A stretch of 64,000 bases of DNA from JALZEG01 sp035942255 (GTDB lineage Bacteria; Actinomycetota; CADDZG01; WHSQ01): the NCBI GenBank assembly GCA_035942255.1, contig DASZDG010000148.1, forward strand, positions 3,503 through 67,502, given 5' to 3'. The stretch's first letter is position 1; the number at the start of each line of letters is the position of its first letter. The notes under the pieces were generated by a model that saw nothing but the letters and a program-made list of their open reading frames with translations, was not told the origin of the DNA and did not search any database. Of the stretch, positions 34,129 to 41,497 are shown in pieces. The position numbers and the translations under genes are program-made.

Positions 34129-36591
34129 CTAGCGCGCGGCGACGAGGGAGACGAGCTTCGGCGGCTTCACGATGATCTTCACCGGCGGGTTGCCGCCGAG
34201 ATGCCCGGCCACCTTCTCCGAAGCCAGAGCGAGCTCCTTCATCCGCTCCTCGCTCACGTCGACCGGCACCTTGATCGTGTCGCGCACCTTGCCGTTGACC
34301 TGGACGACCATAGTCGTCTCGTCCTCGAACGCAAGATCCTCGTCGTACGTAGGCCACGGCTGCGAATGCACGGAGTGCTCGTGCCCGAGGCGGTGCCATT
34401 GCTCCTCCGTCACGTACGGCGCCATCGGCGCCAGGAGCTTGAGCAGCGTCTCGATGAGCTCGCGCAGCACGCCGGGATGCCCGCCGCCCACCGTCTTGTA
34501 GCGGCCCGCATTGTTGACCAGCTCCATGAGCCGCGCGATCGCGGTGTTGAACGAGAACGTCTCGTAGTCACGAGTGACGACCTTGATGGTCCTGTGGATG
34601 TGGCGGCGGAGCGCGGTCTCGGCCGGCCCCATGTGGAGGTCGCCGACCGATACGACGTCGCGGTTCTCCTCGCAGAGACGCCAGACGCGCTTCAGCCACG
34701 GGAAGGTGACCTTGCCGATCGCGGTCACGCCCTCCTCGGGCCAGTCGAAGTTCTGCTCGGGCGGGCCGGAGAACAGCATGTAGAGGCGTAGCGAGTCGGC
34801 GCCGTACATGTGGAACGCGTCCTGGGGCTCGACGACGTTCCCGCGCGACTTCGACATCCGCTTGCCGCCCATCATCACGGTCCCCTGGTTCAACAGCGAC
34901 GGGAACGGCTCGGGCTCGTCGGCCATGCCCATGTCGACGAGCACCTTCTGCCAGAAGCGCGCGTAGATGAGGTGGAGCACCGCATGCTCGATGCCGCCGG
35001 AGTACTGGTCGACCGGCATCCACGCCTTCGACTTCTCGGGGTCGAACGGCATGTCCTCGTTGCGCGGGTCCAGGAAGCGGTGGAAGTACCACGACGAGTC
35101 GACGAACGTGTCCATCGTGTCGGTCTCGCGCCGCGCGGCCGCACCGCACTGCGGGCACGGGACGTTCACCCATTCCTCTGCGGTCGCGAGCGGGGATGCC
35201 TCCTCGTTCGGCGCAAAGTCCACGACGTCCGGGAGCACGACCGGCAGCTGGTCGTCCGGCACGGGCACCTCGCCGCAGGCGTCGCAGAACACGATCGGGA
35301 TCGGCGTTCCCCAGTAGCGCTGGCGGCTGATGAGCCAGTCGCGCAGCCGGAAGTTGATCGCGGCGCGGCCGAGCCCCTGCTCTTCGAGCCACGCGGTGAC
35401 CGCCGTGACGGAGTCGCTGGTCGACGTGCCGTCGAAGGGGCCGCTGTTCACGAGCGTGCCGGGCCCGACGTAGGGGAGCTCGCCGGGGCCCCCGGACGCG
35501 TCGATCACGCGGCGGACCTCGAGGCCGTACTTGTTCGCGAAGTCGAAGTCGCGGTCGTCGTGGCCGGGCACAGCCATGATCGCCCCGGTCCCGTACTCCA
35601 TCAGGACGTAATCGGCGACCCAGACGGGGATGCGTTCGCCGTTGACGGGATTCACCGCGTGGACGCCGAGGAACATCCCGCTCTTCTCGCGCTCGGTCGA
35701 CGTGCGGTCGATGTCCGAGAGGCGGTTAACCTCGGTGCGGAACGCCTCCAGCTCGGCCGTCGTGCCGCCCGCGGCCGCGAGCTTCTCGACGAGCGGGTGC
35801 TCCGGCGCCATCACGAAGAACGTCGCGCCCCACAGAGTGTCCGGACGGGTGGTGAACACGACGACCGGCTCTTGAGCTCCTTCGAGCTCGAACGAGACCT
35901 CGGCCCCCTCGGAGCGCCCGATCCAGTTCCTCTGCAGCGTCTTCAGGTGCTCGGTCCAGCCGGTGTTCAGCTCGAGATCGGCGACGAGCCGCTCCGCGTA
36001 GTCGGTGATCTTGAAGAACCACTGCGTGAGCCAACGCTTCTCGACGACCGCGCCGCACAGCTCGCACCGGCCGGCGACGACCTGCTCGTTCGCGAGCACG
36101 GTCTTGTCGTTGGGGCACCAGTTCGCGGGGGCCGCGCGCCGGTATGCGAGGCCCCTCTCGTAGAAGCGCAGGAAGAACCACTGGTTCCACCGGTAGTACG
36201 CGGGCTCGCACGTGTAGAAGACGCGGTCCCAGTCGAACGAGCACCCGAGTCGCTCCATCGACCCGCGGTGCTTCGCGATGTTGTCGTACGTCCACGTCTT
36301 CGGATGGATGCCCCGCTTGATAGCGGCGTTCTCGGCGGGGAGGCCGAACGCGTCCCAGCCGATCGGGTTCAGGACCTGACGGCCGTTCATGCGCGCGAAG
36401 CGCGCGATCGAGTCGTGGATCGAGAAGATCTCGACGTGGCCCATGTGGAGGTCGCCCGACGGGTACGGGAACATCGTGAGCGTGTAGCGCTTGTTCCCGG
36501 ACGGGAGCTCGGGGGCCGCGTAGGCCTTGGTCTCCCTCCAGACCTTGCCCCAGCGGTCCTCGATCGCCCTGAAGTCGTAGTCGCGCTCCAT
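34129..36591 (-). CDS. leuS: Leucyl-tRNA synthetase
   Basis: An 820-residue class I synthetase. The HIGH motif is present as HMGH in GDLHMGHVEIFSIHD (about 50), the CP1 editing domain carries TTRPDTLWGATF, zinc-type cysteines appear in CELCG and CPQCG, and KMSKS is present as GKRMSKSRGNVV. The C-terminal PWPTYDEDLAFEDETTMVVQ and VNGKVRD are typical. Upstream is a 29-bp gap to a lipoprotein gene; downstream it converges with the eis-like gene. Confidence 0.97.
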   Translation of the reverse strand: MERDYDFRAIEDRWGKVWRETKAYAAPELPSGNKRYTLTMFPYPSGDLHMGHVEIFSIHDSIARFARMNGRQVLNPIGWDAFGLPAENAAIKRGIHPKTWTYDNIAKHRGSMERLGCSFDWDRVFYTCEPAYYRWNQWFFLRFYERGLAYRRAAPANWCPNDKTVLANEQVVAGRCELCGAVVEKRWLTQWFFKITDYAERLVADLELNTGWTEHLKTLQRNWIGRSEGAEVSFELEGAQEPVVVFTTRPDTLWGATFFVMAPEHPLVEKLAAAGGTTAELEAFRTEVNRLSDIDRTSTEREKSGMFLGVHAVNPVNGERIPVWVADYVLMEYGTGAIMAVPGHDDRDFDFANKYGLEVRRVIDASGGPGELPYVGPGTLVNSGPFDGTSTSDSVTAVTAWLEEQGLGRAAINFRLRDWLISRQRYWGTPIPIVFCDACGEVPVPDDQLPVVLPDVVDFAPNEEASPLATAEEWVNVPCPQCGAAARRETDTMDTFVDSSWYFHRFLDPRNEDMPFDPEKSKAWMPVDQYSGGIEHAVLHLIYARFWQKVLVDMGMADEPEPFPSLLNQGTVMMGGKRMSKSRGNVVEPQDAFHMYGADSLRLYMLFSGPPEQNFDWPEEGVTAIGKVTFPWLKRVWRLCEENRDVVSVGDLHMGPAETALRRHIHRTIKVVTRDYETFSFNTAIARLMELVNNAGRYKTVGGGHPGVLRELIETLLKLLAPMAPYVTEEQWHRLGHEHSVHSQPWPTYDEDLAFEDETTMVVQVNGKVRDTIKVPVDVSEERMKELALASEKVAGHLGGNPPVKIIVKPPKLVSLVAAR

Positions 36592-36620
36592 AACGCGGCA
36601 ACCCTAAATCGTCGGCATCG

Positions 36621-37370
36621 TCACCCGCTGCAACTCCCGAACGGCGACGCGGCGTACTCGGGGAAGCGGTCGATCTCCTCCAGCGGCGCGTTCTCGACCT
36701 CGACGCGGTCCTCCACGAGCGTGGTGCCCTCGAACACGAGGAAGCGCCGCTCTACTCGATAGGTGCTGCCCTCGGGGGCCGCGAACGACGACACGATGCC
36801 CCCGTCCGGTGCGCAGTCGACCGCCTCGACGTGGCCGACGCTGCCCCCGAACCCGAGCAGGCCGTCGCCCACCGTGTTGTCGCCGGCTTCGACCGTCACC
36901 TGCTGCAGCGTGCCGCCGTCGGCGGCGACGATGCCGACGAACTGCGCGGACGCCCCGGCCCCCATGTTCACCACGACCTCGAGGCCGGGCTCCCCGTCGA
37001 CGTCCTCGAGGGTGTTAAGCGTGGGCGCGGGAAGGCCGAAGTCCGTCCGCCACGTCTCGAGCGGAGCCGCCAGGGTCTCCTCGGCGGAGTCGGCGACGAC
37101 GAACGCCTGGCATCCGGGATCGCCCGAGGGGTCGAAGTGGACCGCGACCTCCTCGTCCACCCCGTCTCCGTCAACGTCACCCGTCCGGGCGTCGCCGGTC
37201 CGCAGAGACGTGTCCGCGACGGCGGCCGACTGGTTGGGACATTGGCCCGCGGGGGCGGAGAGCGTAGGGGCCGCCGAGGGCGAGGGGGCCGCGGTGTCGA
37301 CCGCCGCCTCGTCGGGAGCGGACGTGCACGCGACCGCAGCCGTCAGCGCGAGGAGGAGTATGCGTCTCAC
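36621..37370 (-). CDS. Putative lipoprotein
   Basis: A 249-residue protein with a lipobox at LTAAVAC (Cys about 15), then a Ser/Pro/Ala-rich linker. The domain begins with RTGDARTGDVDGDGVDEEVA, a DxDxDG-type calcium loop as in FG-GAP or VCBS repeats, and contains EDVDGEPGLEVVVNMGAGA, a second related strand-loop. It is probably a small extracellular beta-propeller-like or ligand-binding lipoprotein. No pathway can be named. It lies between leuS and the HicA gene on the same strand. Confidence 0.7.
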   Translation of the reverse strand: MRRILLLALTAAVACTSAPDEAAVDTAAPSPSAAPTLSAPAGQCPNQSAAVADTSLRTGDARTGDVDGDGVDEEVAVHFDPSGDPGCQAFVVADSAEETLAAPLETWRTDFGLPAPTLNTLEDVDGEPGLEVVVNMGAGASAQFVGIVAADGGTLQQVTVEAGDNTVGDGLLGFGGSVGHVEAVDCAPDGGIVSSFAAPEGSTYRVERRFLVFEGTTLVEDRVEVENAPLEEIDRFPEYAASPFGSCSG

Positions 37371-37388
37371 CCTCCCGGATGCTACGAG

Positions 37389-37610
37389 CTACAGCGCGCG
37401 GCGGAACTCCTCCGGCGAGAGCGCGGCCTGGCGAAGTACGGACGCGAGCGTCCCACGAGCGAGCTCACGGTGGCGGGGCACGATGACCGTCCGGCCGTCG
37501 GGCCGGCGGAACTTGACGTGGCTCCCCTTCTGGCCGGCCTGCTCGAAACCGGCTTTGTGCAGAACCCGCGCGACCTCCTCGAAGCCGACCGGCGGGAGCC
37601 GCGCCGTCAC
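37389..37610 (-). CDS. hicA: HicA-type mRNA interferase toxin
   Basis: A 73-residue HicA/YcfA protein with the dsRBD-like core VGFEEVARVLHKAGFEQAGQ, the catalytic histidine in KGSHVKFRRPDG, and VIVPRHRELARGTLASVLRQ. The GTG start (37610) gives a normal HicA length; the frame is open upstream but reads as low-complexity. It follows hicB by 198 bp on the same strand, the reverse of the usual hicA-hicB order, and may have its own promoter. Confidence 0.85.
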   Translation of the reverse strand: MTARLPPVGFEEVARVLHKAGFEQAGQKGSHVKFRRPDGRTVIVPRHRELARGTLASVLRQAALSPEEFRRAL

Positions 37611-37659
37611 CTCGCCCGGCCCAGATGCGCTTGCCGAAAATCCCGACTCCCCGCGGTCG

Positions 37660-37676
37660 TCACGCGTTAAGCGTGA
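37660..37676. promoter_or_regulatory. Palindrome in the hicB-hicA spacer
   Basis: TCACGC (37660-37665), GTTAA, GCGTGA (37671-37676) is a perfect inverted repeat 50 bp ahead of the hicA start. It is a candidate HicB operator for separate control of hicA, or an RNA hairpin. Confidence 0.4.
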
Positions 37677-37808
37677 ACCCGAGGAACGGATCCGCCCGGC
37701 CAAGCCGCGGCCATGCGCTCGCCACCGCCGGCGCGCCCGCGATCACTTGTAGTCGGGTCCAGCGCCGGATTCCGGGACCCGGACCGACGTGACGGCCGAG
37801 GCGGCCTG

Positions 37809-38009
37809 CTAGGCCGAGAGGTCGACCGACGCGATGATCGGAGAGGGCCCTACCTCGGCCTCGGGAGCATCTTCGAAGTAGAGCTCGAGGGCCTCTTTGA
37901 GGTTCGCAAGCGCCTCTTCGATCGTGGTGCCCTGAGTGGTCACCTCGACCTCGAGGCAGCGCGCCACGTACCAGGGCGGCTCGTGCGTGACCGCTGCTGT
38001 GAGTCGCAT
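37809..38009 (-). CDS. hicB: HicB-type antitoxin
   Basis: A 66-residue protein with the partial RNase-H-like HicB fold: TAAVTHEPPWYVARCLEVEV, TQGTTIEEALANLKEALELY and a short acidic tail. It lacks the C-terminal HTH or RHH found in larger HicB proteins, so DNA binding would need another protein or region. A TAGGAT hexamer nine bases before the ATG suggests a very short leader. A GC-rich hairpin CGGCCT-GCT-AGGCCG overlaps its stop (37802-37816). Confidence 0.82.
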   Translation of the reverse strand: MRLTAAVTHEPPWYVARCLEVEVTTQGTTIEEALANLKEALELYFEDAPEAEVGPSPIIASVDLSA

Positions 38010-38157
38010 CTGAGGCCGATCCTACGTTTTCGCGCTCTGGAGCTTCCGGCGCGCTCGGCAGAAGATCACCAGTCGTCACGGGGGCGGCGGCGGGGAAGGG
38101 ATTGTCCGGGTTTCGCACGAATCCTTAGGACGTGGCGGCGACCCGAAAGGAGCTTCG

Positions 38158-39492
38158 GTGACGAAGACCGCACGATGCCTGGGGGCCGCGCTCCTCGCCC
38201 TGTTCCTCGTCGTCCCGGGGGCGGCTGCCCGGCAGGCCGAGGACGTCCACTCGGACAACATCGAGCAGCTCGCCCAGGTCCCGATCGAGATCGACGACGA
38301 CGTGTTCGCGCAGGGGTCGGACATGGCGTTCCGCGGCGACCTGCTCGTCGCCGGGAGCTACGAGGGCATGGCGCTGTTCCGGATCCTGAAGGGTGCGCCG
38401 TACGTCCGGCAGATCTCGTTCTTCAACTGCCCGGGCTCACAGGGTGACGTCTCCCTCGTCGGCGACTACGTCCTGATCTCCATCGACTCGGGCGGGTCGA
38501 ACACCGGCGAGACGCCGCGGTGCAACAACACCGACGACTCGCTCGGCGCGGAGGGGATCCGCATAGTCGACATCTCGGATCCCGCGGCCCCCCGGCAGGT
38601 CAAGTTCGTCGAGACGCCGTGCGGCTCGCACACGCACACGATCCTGCCGAGGGGGCCGAAGACCTACGTGTACGTCGAGTCGTACCCACTCGGCGCGCCG
38701 ACGCCCGACTGCAGCCCTGCAAGCCACCGCAAGGTGTCGATCATCGAGATGCCGACGGCCGATCCGACGAAGGCGAAGCTCGCGGGAGAGCTCGACGTGT
38801 CGCCCGAGATCGGGTGCCACGACGTCACGGTCGTCCCCGCGCGCGACCTCGCCGTCGTCGCGTGCATCGCGGAGTCGCAGATCTGGGACATCAAAGACCC
38901 GCTGAAGCCCGTGATCGTGTCGCGCATCTACAACCCGAGCATCCAGATCCACCACTCCGCGGGCCTCACCTGGGACGGGAAGTACATGGCGATCGGCGAC
39001 GAGTTCGCCGGCTCGGTCACCGGCACGTGCCCCGGCGAGCGACCGTGGTCCGTCGGCGCCCTGTGGTTCTACGACGTAAGCGATCCCGCGACACCGCTGC
39101 CCGCCGGGTACTACAACATCCCGCGGCGAGCGCTGCCGGAGAGCCAGGAGGAGGCCGGTTACCTCGCGTGCACGACGCACAACTTCAACATCCTCCCGAT
39201 GAAGCACGACGGGCACTACGTCGCGTCGATCGGCTACCGGAACGCCGGCATCTCCGTGATCGACTTCAGCGACCCCGCGAACGCAACCGAGATCGCGCAC
39301 TACCTGCAGCTGAACGACGGGATGATCCCCGACGTGTGGTCGGCGTACTGGTACAACGGCCGCATCTACGCGAGCGACAACGGCGCGCTCCGTGGGATCA
39401 GCGTGTACGAGATGGAGGGAACGGGCGCGAAGGACGTCCACTACTTCGAGGGGACGCTGAACCCGCAGGTCCAGATCGCGGACTTCCGCTAG
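38158..39492 (+). CDS. Secreted LVIVD-repeat beta-propeller protein
   Basis: A 444-residue exported protein. A signal peptide (about 1-25) is followed by LVIVD-type repeats: GIRIVDISDPAAPRQVKFVE, KVSIIEMPTADPTKAKLAGE, SQIWDIKDPLKPVIVSRIY, LWFYDVSDPATPLPAGYY and ISVIDFSDPANATEIAHYLQ. These strands form a propeller in surface proteins of unknown function. GTG 38158 has AAAGGAG at the right distance. A related, longer protein is encoded between mreB and mreC. Confidence 0.82.
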   Translation: MTKTARCLGAALLALFLVVPGAAARQAEDVHSDNIEQLAQVPIEIDDDVFAQGSDMAFRGDLLVAGSYEGMALFRILKGAPYVRQISFFNCPGSQGDVSLVGDYVLISIDSGGSNTGETPRCNNTDDSLGAEGIRIVDISDPAAPRQVKFVETPCGSHTHTILPRGPKTYVYVESYPLGAPTPDCSPASHRKVSIIEMPTADPTKAKLAGELDVSPEIGCHDVTVVPARDLAVVACIAESQIWDIKDPLKPVIVSRIYNPSIQIHHSAGLTWDGKYMAIGDEFAGSVTGTCPGERPWSVGALWFYDVSDPATPLPAGYYNIPRRALPESQEEAGYLACTTHNFNILPMKHDGHYVASIGYRNAGISVIDFSDPANATEIAHYLQLNDGMIPDVWSAYWYNGRIYASDNGALRGISVYEMEGTGAKDVHYFEGTLNPQVQIADFR

Positions 39493-39495
39493 AAG

Positions 39496-39942
39496 CTACG
39501 GGAGCAGCTCGAACGCGTCCGTGTGAGCGGGACGCATGACGCCGAAATGACGGTGGTCGAGCGTCGCGATCTGAGTGACGCCGAGGCGTTCGGCGGCTGC
39601 GACGACGGACGCGTCGACCGTGCCGAGCGGCATGTCGCAGTACCGATGGACGAGCTCCGCGATCCGAAGCCAGTCCGAGGCCGCTACCGGTTCGGGGATC
39701 AACGCTCCGCTGGAGAGGTCGCCCAGGAACCGCACCTCGACGGACGAGCCGAGGCGGGACTCGATCAGGTGCGCGACCTCGGCGACGCACAGCATCGGGA
39801 CCAGCAAAGGTCCCGGGTGCGTGGCGAGCAGGCGAAGGCACTCGGAATGACGCGGATCGCTGCGGTCGGCGTACGCGAAGAGCGGCCCCGAGTCGACGAC
39901 GAGGGCTATTCGGATCGCTCCCGCTCGAGGCGCTGCGGCCAC
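39496..39942 (-). CDS. PIN-domain ribonuclease toxin (VapC-like)
   Basis: A PIN domain of about 137-148 residues with the acidic residues in VVDSGPLFAYADRSD, VAEVAHLIE, GTVDASVVAAAERLG and IATLDHRHFGV. It is an RNA-cleaving toxin paired with the RHH gene just upstream. GTG 39942 is the first standard start and overlaps the antitoxin by 37 bp. An ATA at 39907-39909, overlapping the antitoxin TAG and eight bases after GGGAG, would give a more usual PIN N-terminus but is a non-standard codon. Confidence 0.88.
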   Translation of the reverse strand: MAAAPRAGAIRIALVVDSGPLFAYADRSDPRHSECLRLLATHPGPLLVPMLCVAEVAHLIESRLGSSVEVRFLGDLSSGALIPEPVAASDWLRIAELVHRYCDMPLGTVDASVVAAAERLGVTQIATLDHRHFGVMRPAHTDAFELLP

Positions 39943-40151
39943 TCTTCCGCAAGGATCTCCTCGATGCGCGACGCGATGTCGCCGCCGCCACTATTACCGG
40001 CGCCCGCGGCGAGAAGACGGCGGCGGGGGCCGCCCAGGTGGGTCTCGATCGCTTCTCTCGTCAGCTTGGACACGGTGATTCCTCTCCGTCGGGCCTCCTG
40101 GCGGAGCTGAGCATCCAACGCGTCGGGGAGCTTCACAGTGGTGCGCCTCAC
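39906..40151 (-). CDS. Ribbon-helix-helix antitoxin
   Basis: An 81-residue protein. RRTTVKLPDALDAQLRQEAR and GITVSKLTREAIETHL form the RHH DNA-binding fold; the C-terminal IASRIEEILAEEWPQRLERE is the toxin-binding helix. It starts at GTG 40151, directly at a perfect 16-bp palindrome, the likely autoregulatory operator. The PIN toxin follows with overlap, the standard VapBC layout. Confidence 0.88.
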   Translation of the reverse strand: MRRTTVKLPDALDAQLRQEARRRGITVSKLTREAIETHLGGPRRRLLAAGAGNSGGGDIASRIEEILAEEWPQRLERERSE

Positions 40152-40152
40152 A

Positions 40153-40168
40153 GGTATGCCAGCATACC
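40153..40168. promoter_or_regulatory. Perfect palindrome at the antitoxin start (operator)
   Basis: GGTATGC (40153-40159), CA, GCATACC (40162-40168). It touches the antitoxin GTG and contains TATGCT on the minus strand, a -10-like hexamer. RHH antitoxins bind such sites as dimers of dimers, so this is the probable operator of the RHH-PIN pair. Confidence 0.75.
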
Positions 40169-40235
40169 CGAGGCGTGCGTCAGGCGGCGGGTTGGGGGGC
40201 GGGGCGGGACGGGAAGGGTGGACGTGAAAGAGACT

Positions 40236-40272
40236 GGTGGACCCGACCGGGATCGAACCGGTTGCCTCCGCC
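40236..40272 (-). repeat. Direct repeat of the tRNA-Ala 3' half (att-like or pseudo-tRNA)
   Basis: These 37 bp are identical to 40324-40360, which is the 3' half of the neighbouring tRNA-Ala from the anticodon stem through the T arm to the discriminator base. The period is 88 bp. No 5' half precedes this copy, so it is not a tRNA gene. Duplicated tRNA 3' ends are the hallmark of integration sites, so this may be an att remnant; a simple tandem duplication is the alternative. Confidence 0.85.
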
Positions 40273-40325
40273 GGGGCGGGTGGGGAACGGACGGGGCGCG
40301 GAGCGCCGCCTTCGGAGAATCGCGG

Positions 40326-40398
40326 TGGACCCGACCGGGATCGAACCGGTTGCCTCCGCCATGCCATGGCGGCGCTCTACCAAGTGAGCTACGGGCCC
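40326..40398 (-). tRNA. tRNA-Ala (GGC anticodon)
   Basis: The minus strand folds as a complete cloverleaf of 73 nt. The acceptor stem GGGCCCG pairs with CGGGTCC and has the G3-U70 wobble that identifies alanine tRNAs. The D arm reads AGCTCACTTGGTAGAGC; the anticodon stem CCGCC/GGCGG holds the loop ATGGCAT with anticodon GGC; the T arm is ACCGG-TTCGATC-CCGGT. The discriminator is A. CCA is not encoded. Confidence 0.96.
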
Positions 40399-40404
40399 AG
40401 GAAC

Positions 40405-40425
40405 GCGGCCACACGCAGTGGCCGC
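40405..40425. terminator. Hairpin upstream of tRNA-Ala
   Basis: GCGGCCAC (40405-40412), loop ACGCA, GTGGCCGC (40418-40425), a perfect 8-bp stem between the 211-residue gene and the tRNA. It has no T-run. It may end transcription of the rsfS operon or protect the tRNA leader. Confidence 0.5.
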
Positions 40426-40447
40426 ACGGACCCCCGATGCTAGCAGA

Positions 40448-40462
40448 GGGGCTTTCGGCCCC
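40448..40462 (-). terminator. Short GC hairpin after the Arg-rich protein gene
   Basis: GGGGC-TTTCG-GCCCC, 5 bp beyond the stop at 40468 when read on the minus strand. With the longer hairpin at 40405-40425 it probably forms the terminator of the nadD-rsfS strand run. Confidence 0.45.
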
Positions 40463-40467
40463 CGCGC

Positions 40468-41103
40468 CTACGCAGGCGGTGGAGGCGGTGGCCCGCTAGG
40501 CCCCGCCGGTGATCCCCCGCCCGAGGGCCCCGGCCCCTGTCCGCCGGACGGACCAGACCGCCCCCGGCCGCGGCGACGACGGCTCCGTCGCTTGCGTGCG
40601 GGCTTGTCCGGCTGCGCCTCGCCCTCGGGAGCATCGTCGGGACCGACACGCGGGGCAGCGGGTGCCTTCTCGCGCCGGGGTGCTCCGTCCGCGGGCGCGG
40701 GGGCCGCGGGTGCGCGGCCCCCACCCGAGCCGCCGCCGGACGCGGCCGACTTCTCCTCGGCGACCTTGATCGTGATCCGGTACTCCTGCGGGTACGCGGG
40801 GACGCCGTAGTTGGACTGGAGCTCACCGATGATCCCCTCGAGCGACTGCCCGTCGGCCGGCGCCGTCAGGACGTCGGGCCGCTCCCTCGGGAGGGCACGG
40901 ACGAGGTCCTCCGACGACTTCGGCGACGCGATCTGCCCCTCGCTGCCGCGCTTGCGACGCCTGCGGTTGCGGGAGCGGCCCGAGGACGAGCGGGACGAGT
41001 CGAGCTGACTCGCCTGCTCCCTTACCTGCTGCCCCTCCTGCCGGGGCTTCTGCCCGTCGGACGGCTTGCGGCGCCTACGTCGCCTCCGCCGCGGCTGGCT
41101 CAT
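40468..41103 (-). CDS. Arg-rich, mostly disordered protein downstream of rsfS
   Basis: A 211-residue protein. The first 60 residues are strongly basic (eight consecutive Arg, later NRRRRKR). A short ordered core (about 70-117; LEGIIGELQSNYGVPAYPQE, YRITIKVAEE) is followed by an Ala/Pro/Gly-rich tail with RKRRSRRRRGRGRSG and a final poly-Pro run. This suggests an RNA- or ribosome-associated protein, in line with the rsfS neighbour. It starts inside rsfS (29-bp overlap) with GAAGGGGG upstream of the ATG. I do not recognise a named family. Confidence 0.7.
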   Translation of the reverse strand: MSQPRRRRRRRRKPSDGQKPRQEGQQVREQASQLDSSRSSSGRSRNRRRRKRGSEGQIASPKSSEDLVRALPRERPDVLTAPADGQSLEGIIGELQSNYGVPAYPQEYRITIKVAEEKSAASGGGSGGGRAPAAPAPADGAPRREKAPAAPRVGPDDAPEGEAQPDKPARKRRSRRRRGRGRSGPSGGQGPGPSGGGSPAGPSGPPPPPPA

Positions 41104-41497
41104 CGTCCCCCTTCCACGCGTCGCCGTCGGGAGGCGTTCCGTCGTCGTAAGGCACGACGCGCGCGTCCGACCACAGCCTCTCGAGGTCGTAGTAGTCGCG
41201 GTCGTCCGCCTGGAACACGTGGACCACGAAGTCGACGTAGTCGAGGAGGACCCACCGGGCCTCGCGTTCGCCCTCGCGGCGGAACGGCTTCAGGCCGTGG
41301 TCCTCCTGCAGGCGGCGCTGGACCTCGTCGGCGATCGTCCGGACCTGCCGTTGCGTGTTGCCGCTGCAGATCACGAAGTAGTCGGTGATCACCAGCTGCT
41401 CGGACACGTCGAGGACGACGATCCGTTCGGCCTTCTTCGACGAGGCGGCCTCTGCGGCCTCTAGGGCAAGCGTCTCGTCGGTGCGTTCCGAATTCAA
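41075..41497 (-). CDS. rsfS: Ribosomal silencing factor RsfS
   Basis: A 140-residue RsfS/Iojap protein that binds L14 and blocks subunit joining in starved cells. The core is IVVLDVSEQLVITDYFVICS, GNTQRQVRTIADEVQRRL, REARWVLLDYVDFVVHVF and YYDLERLWSDA. The TTG at 41495-41497 overlaps the LytR-family stop (TTGA), implying coupling; there is no separate ribosome site. nadD-lytR-rsfS is a standard actinobacterial order. Confidence 0.93.
   Translation of the reverse strand: MNSERTDETLALEAAEAASSKKAERIVVLDVSEQLVITDYFVICSGNTQRQVRTIADEVQRRLQEDHGLKPFRREGEREARWVLLDYVDFVVHVFQADDRDYYDLERLWSDARVVPYDDGTPPDGDAWKGDDEPAAAEAT

Noticed and set aside
40236..40323. Second tRNA gene
   Set aside because: Only the 3' half is present; no acceptor 5' strand, D arm or anticodon loop can be built from the upstream bases.
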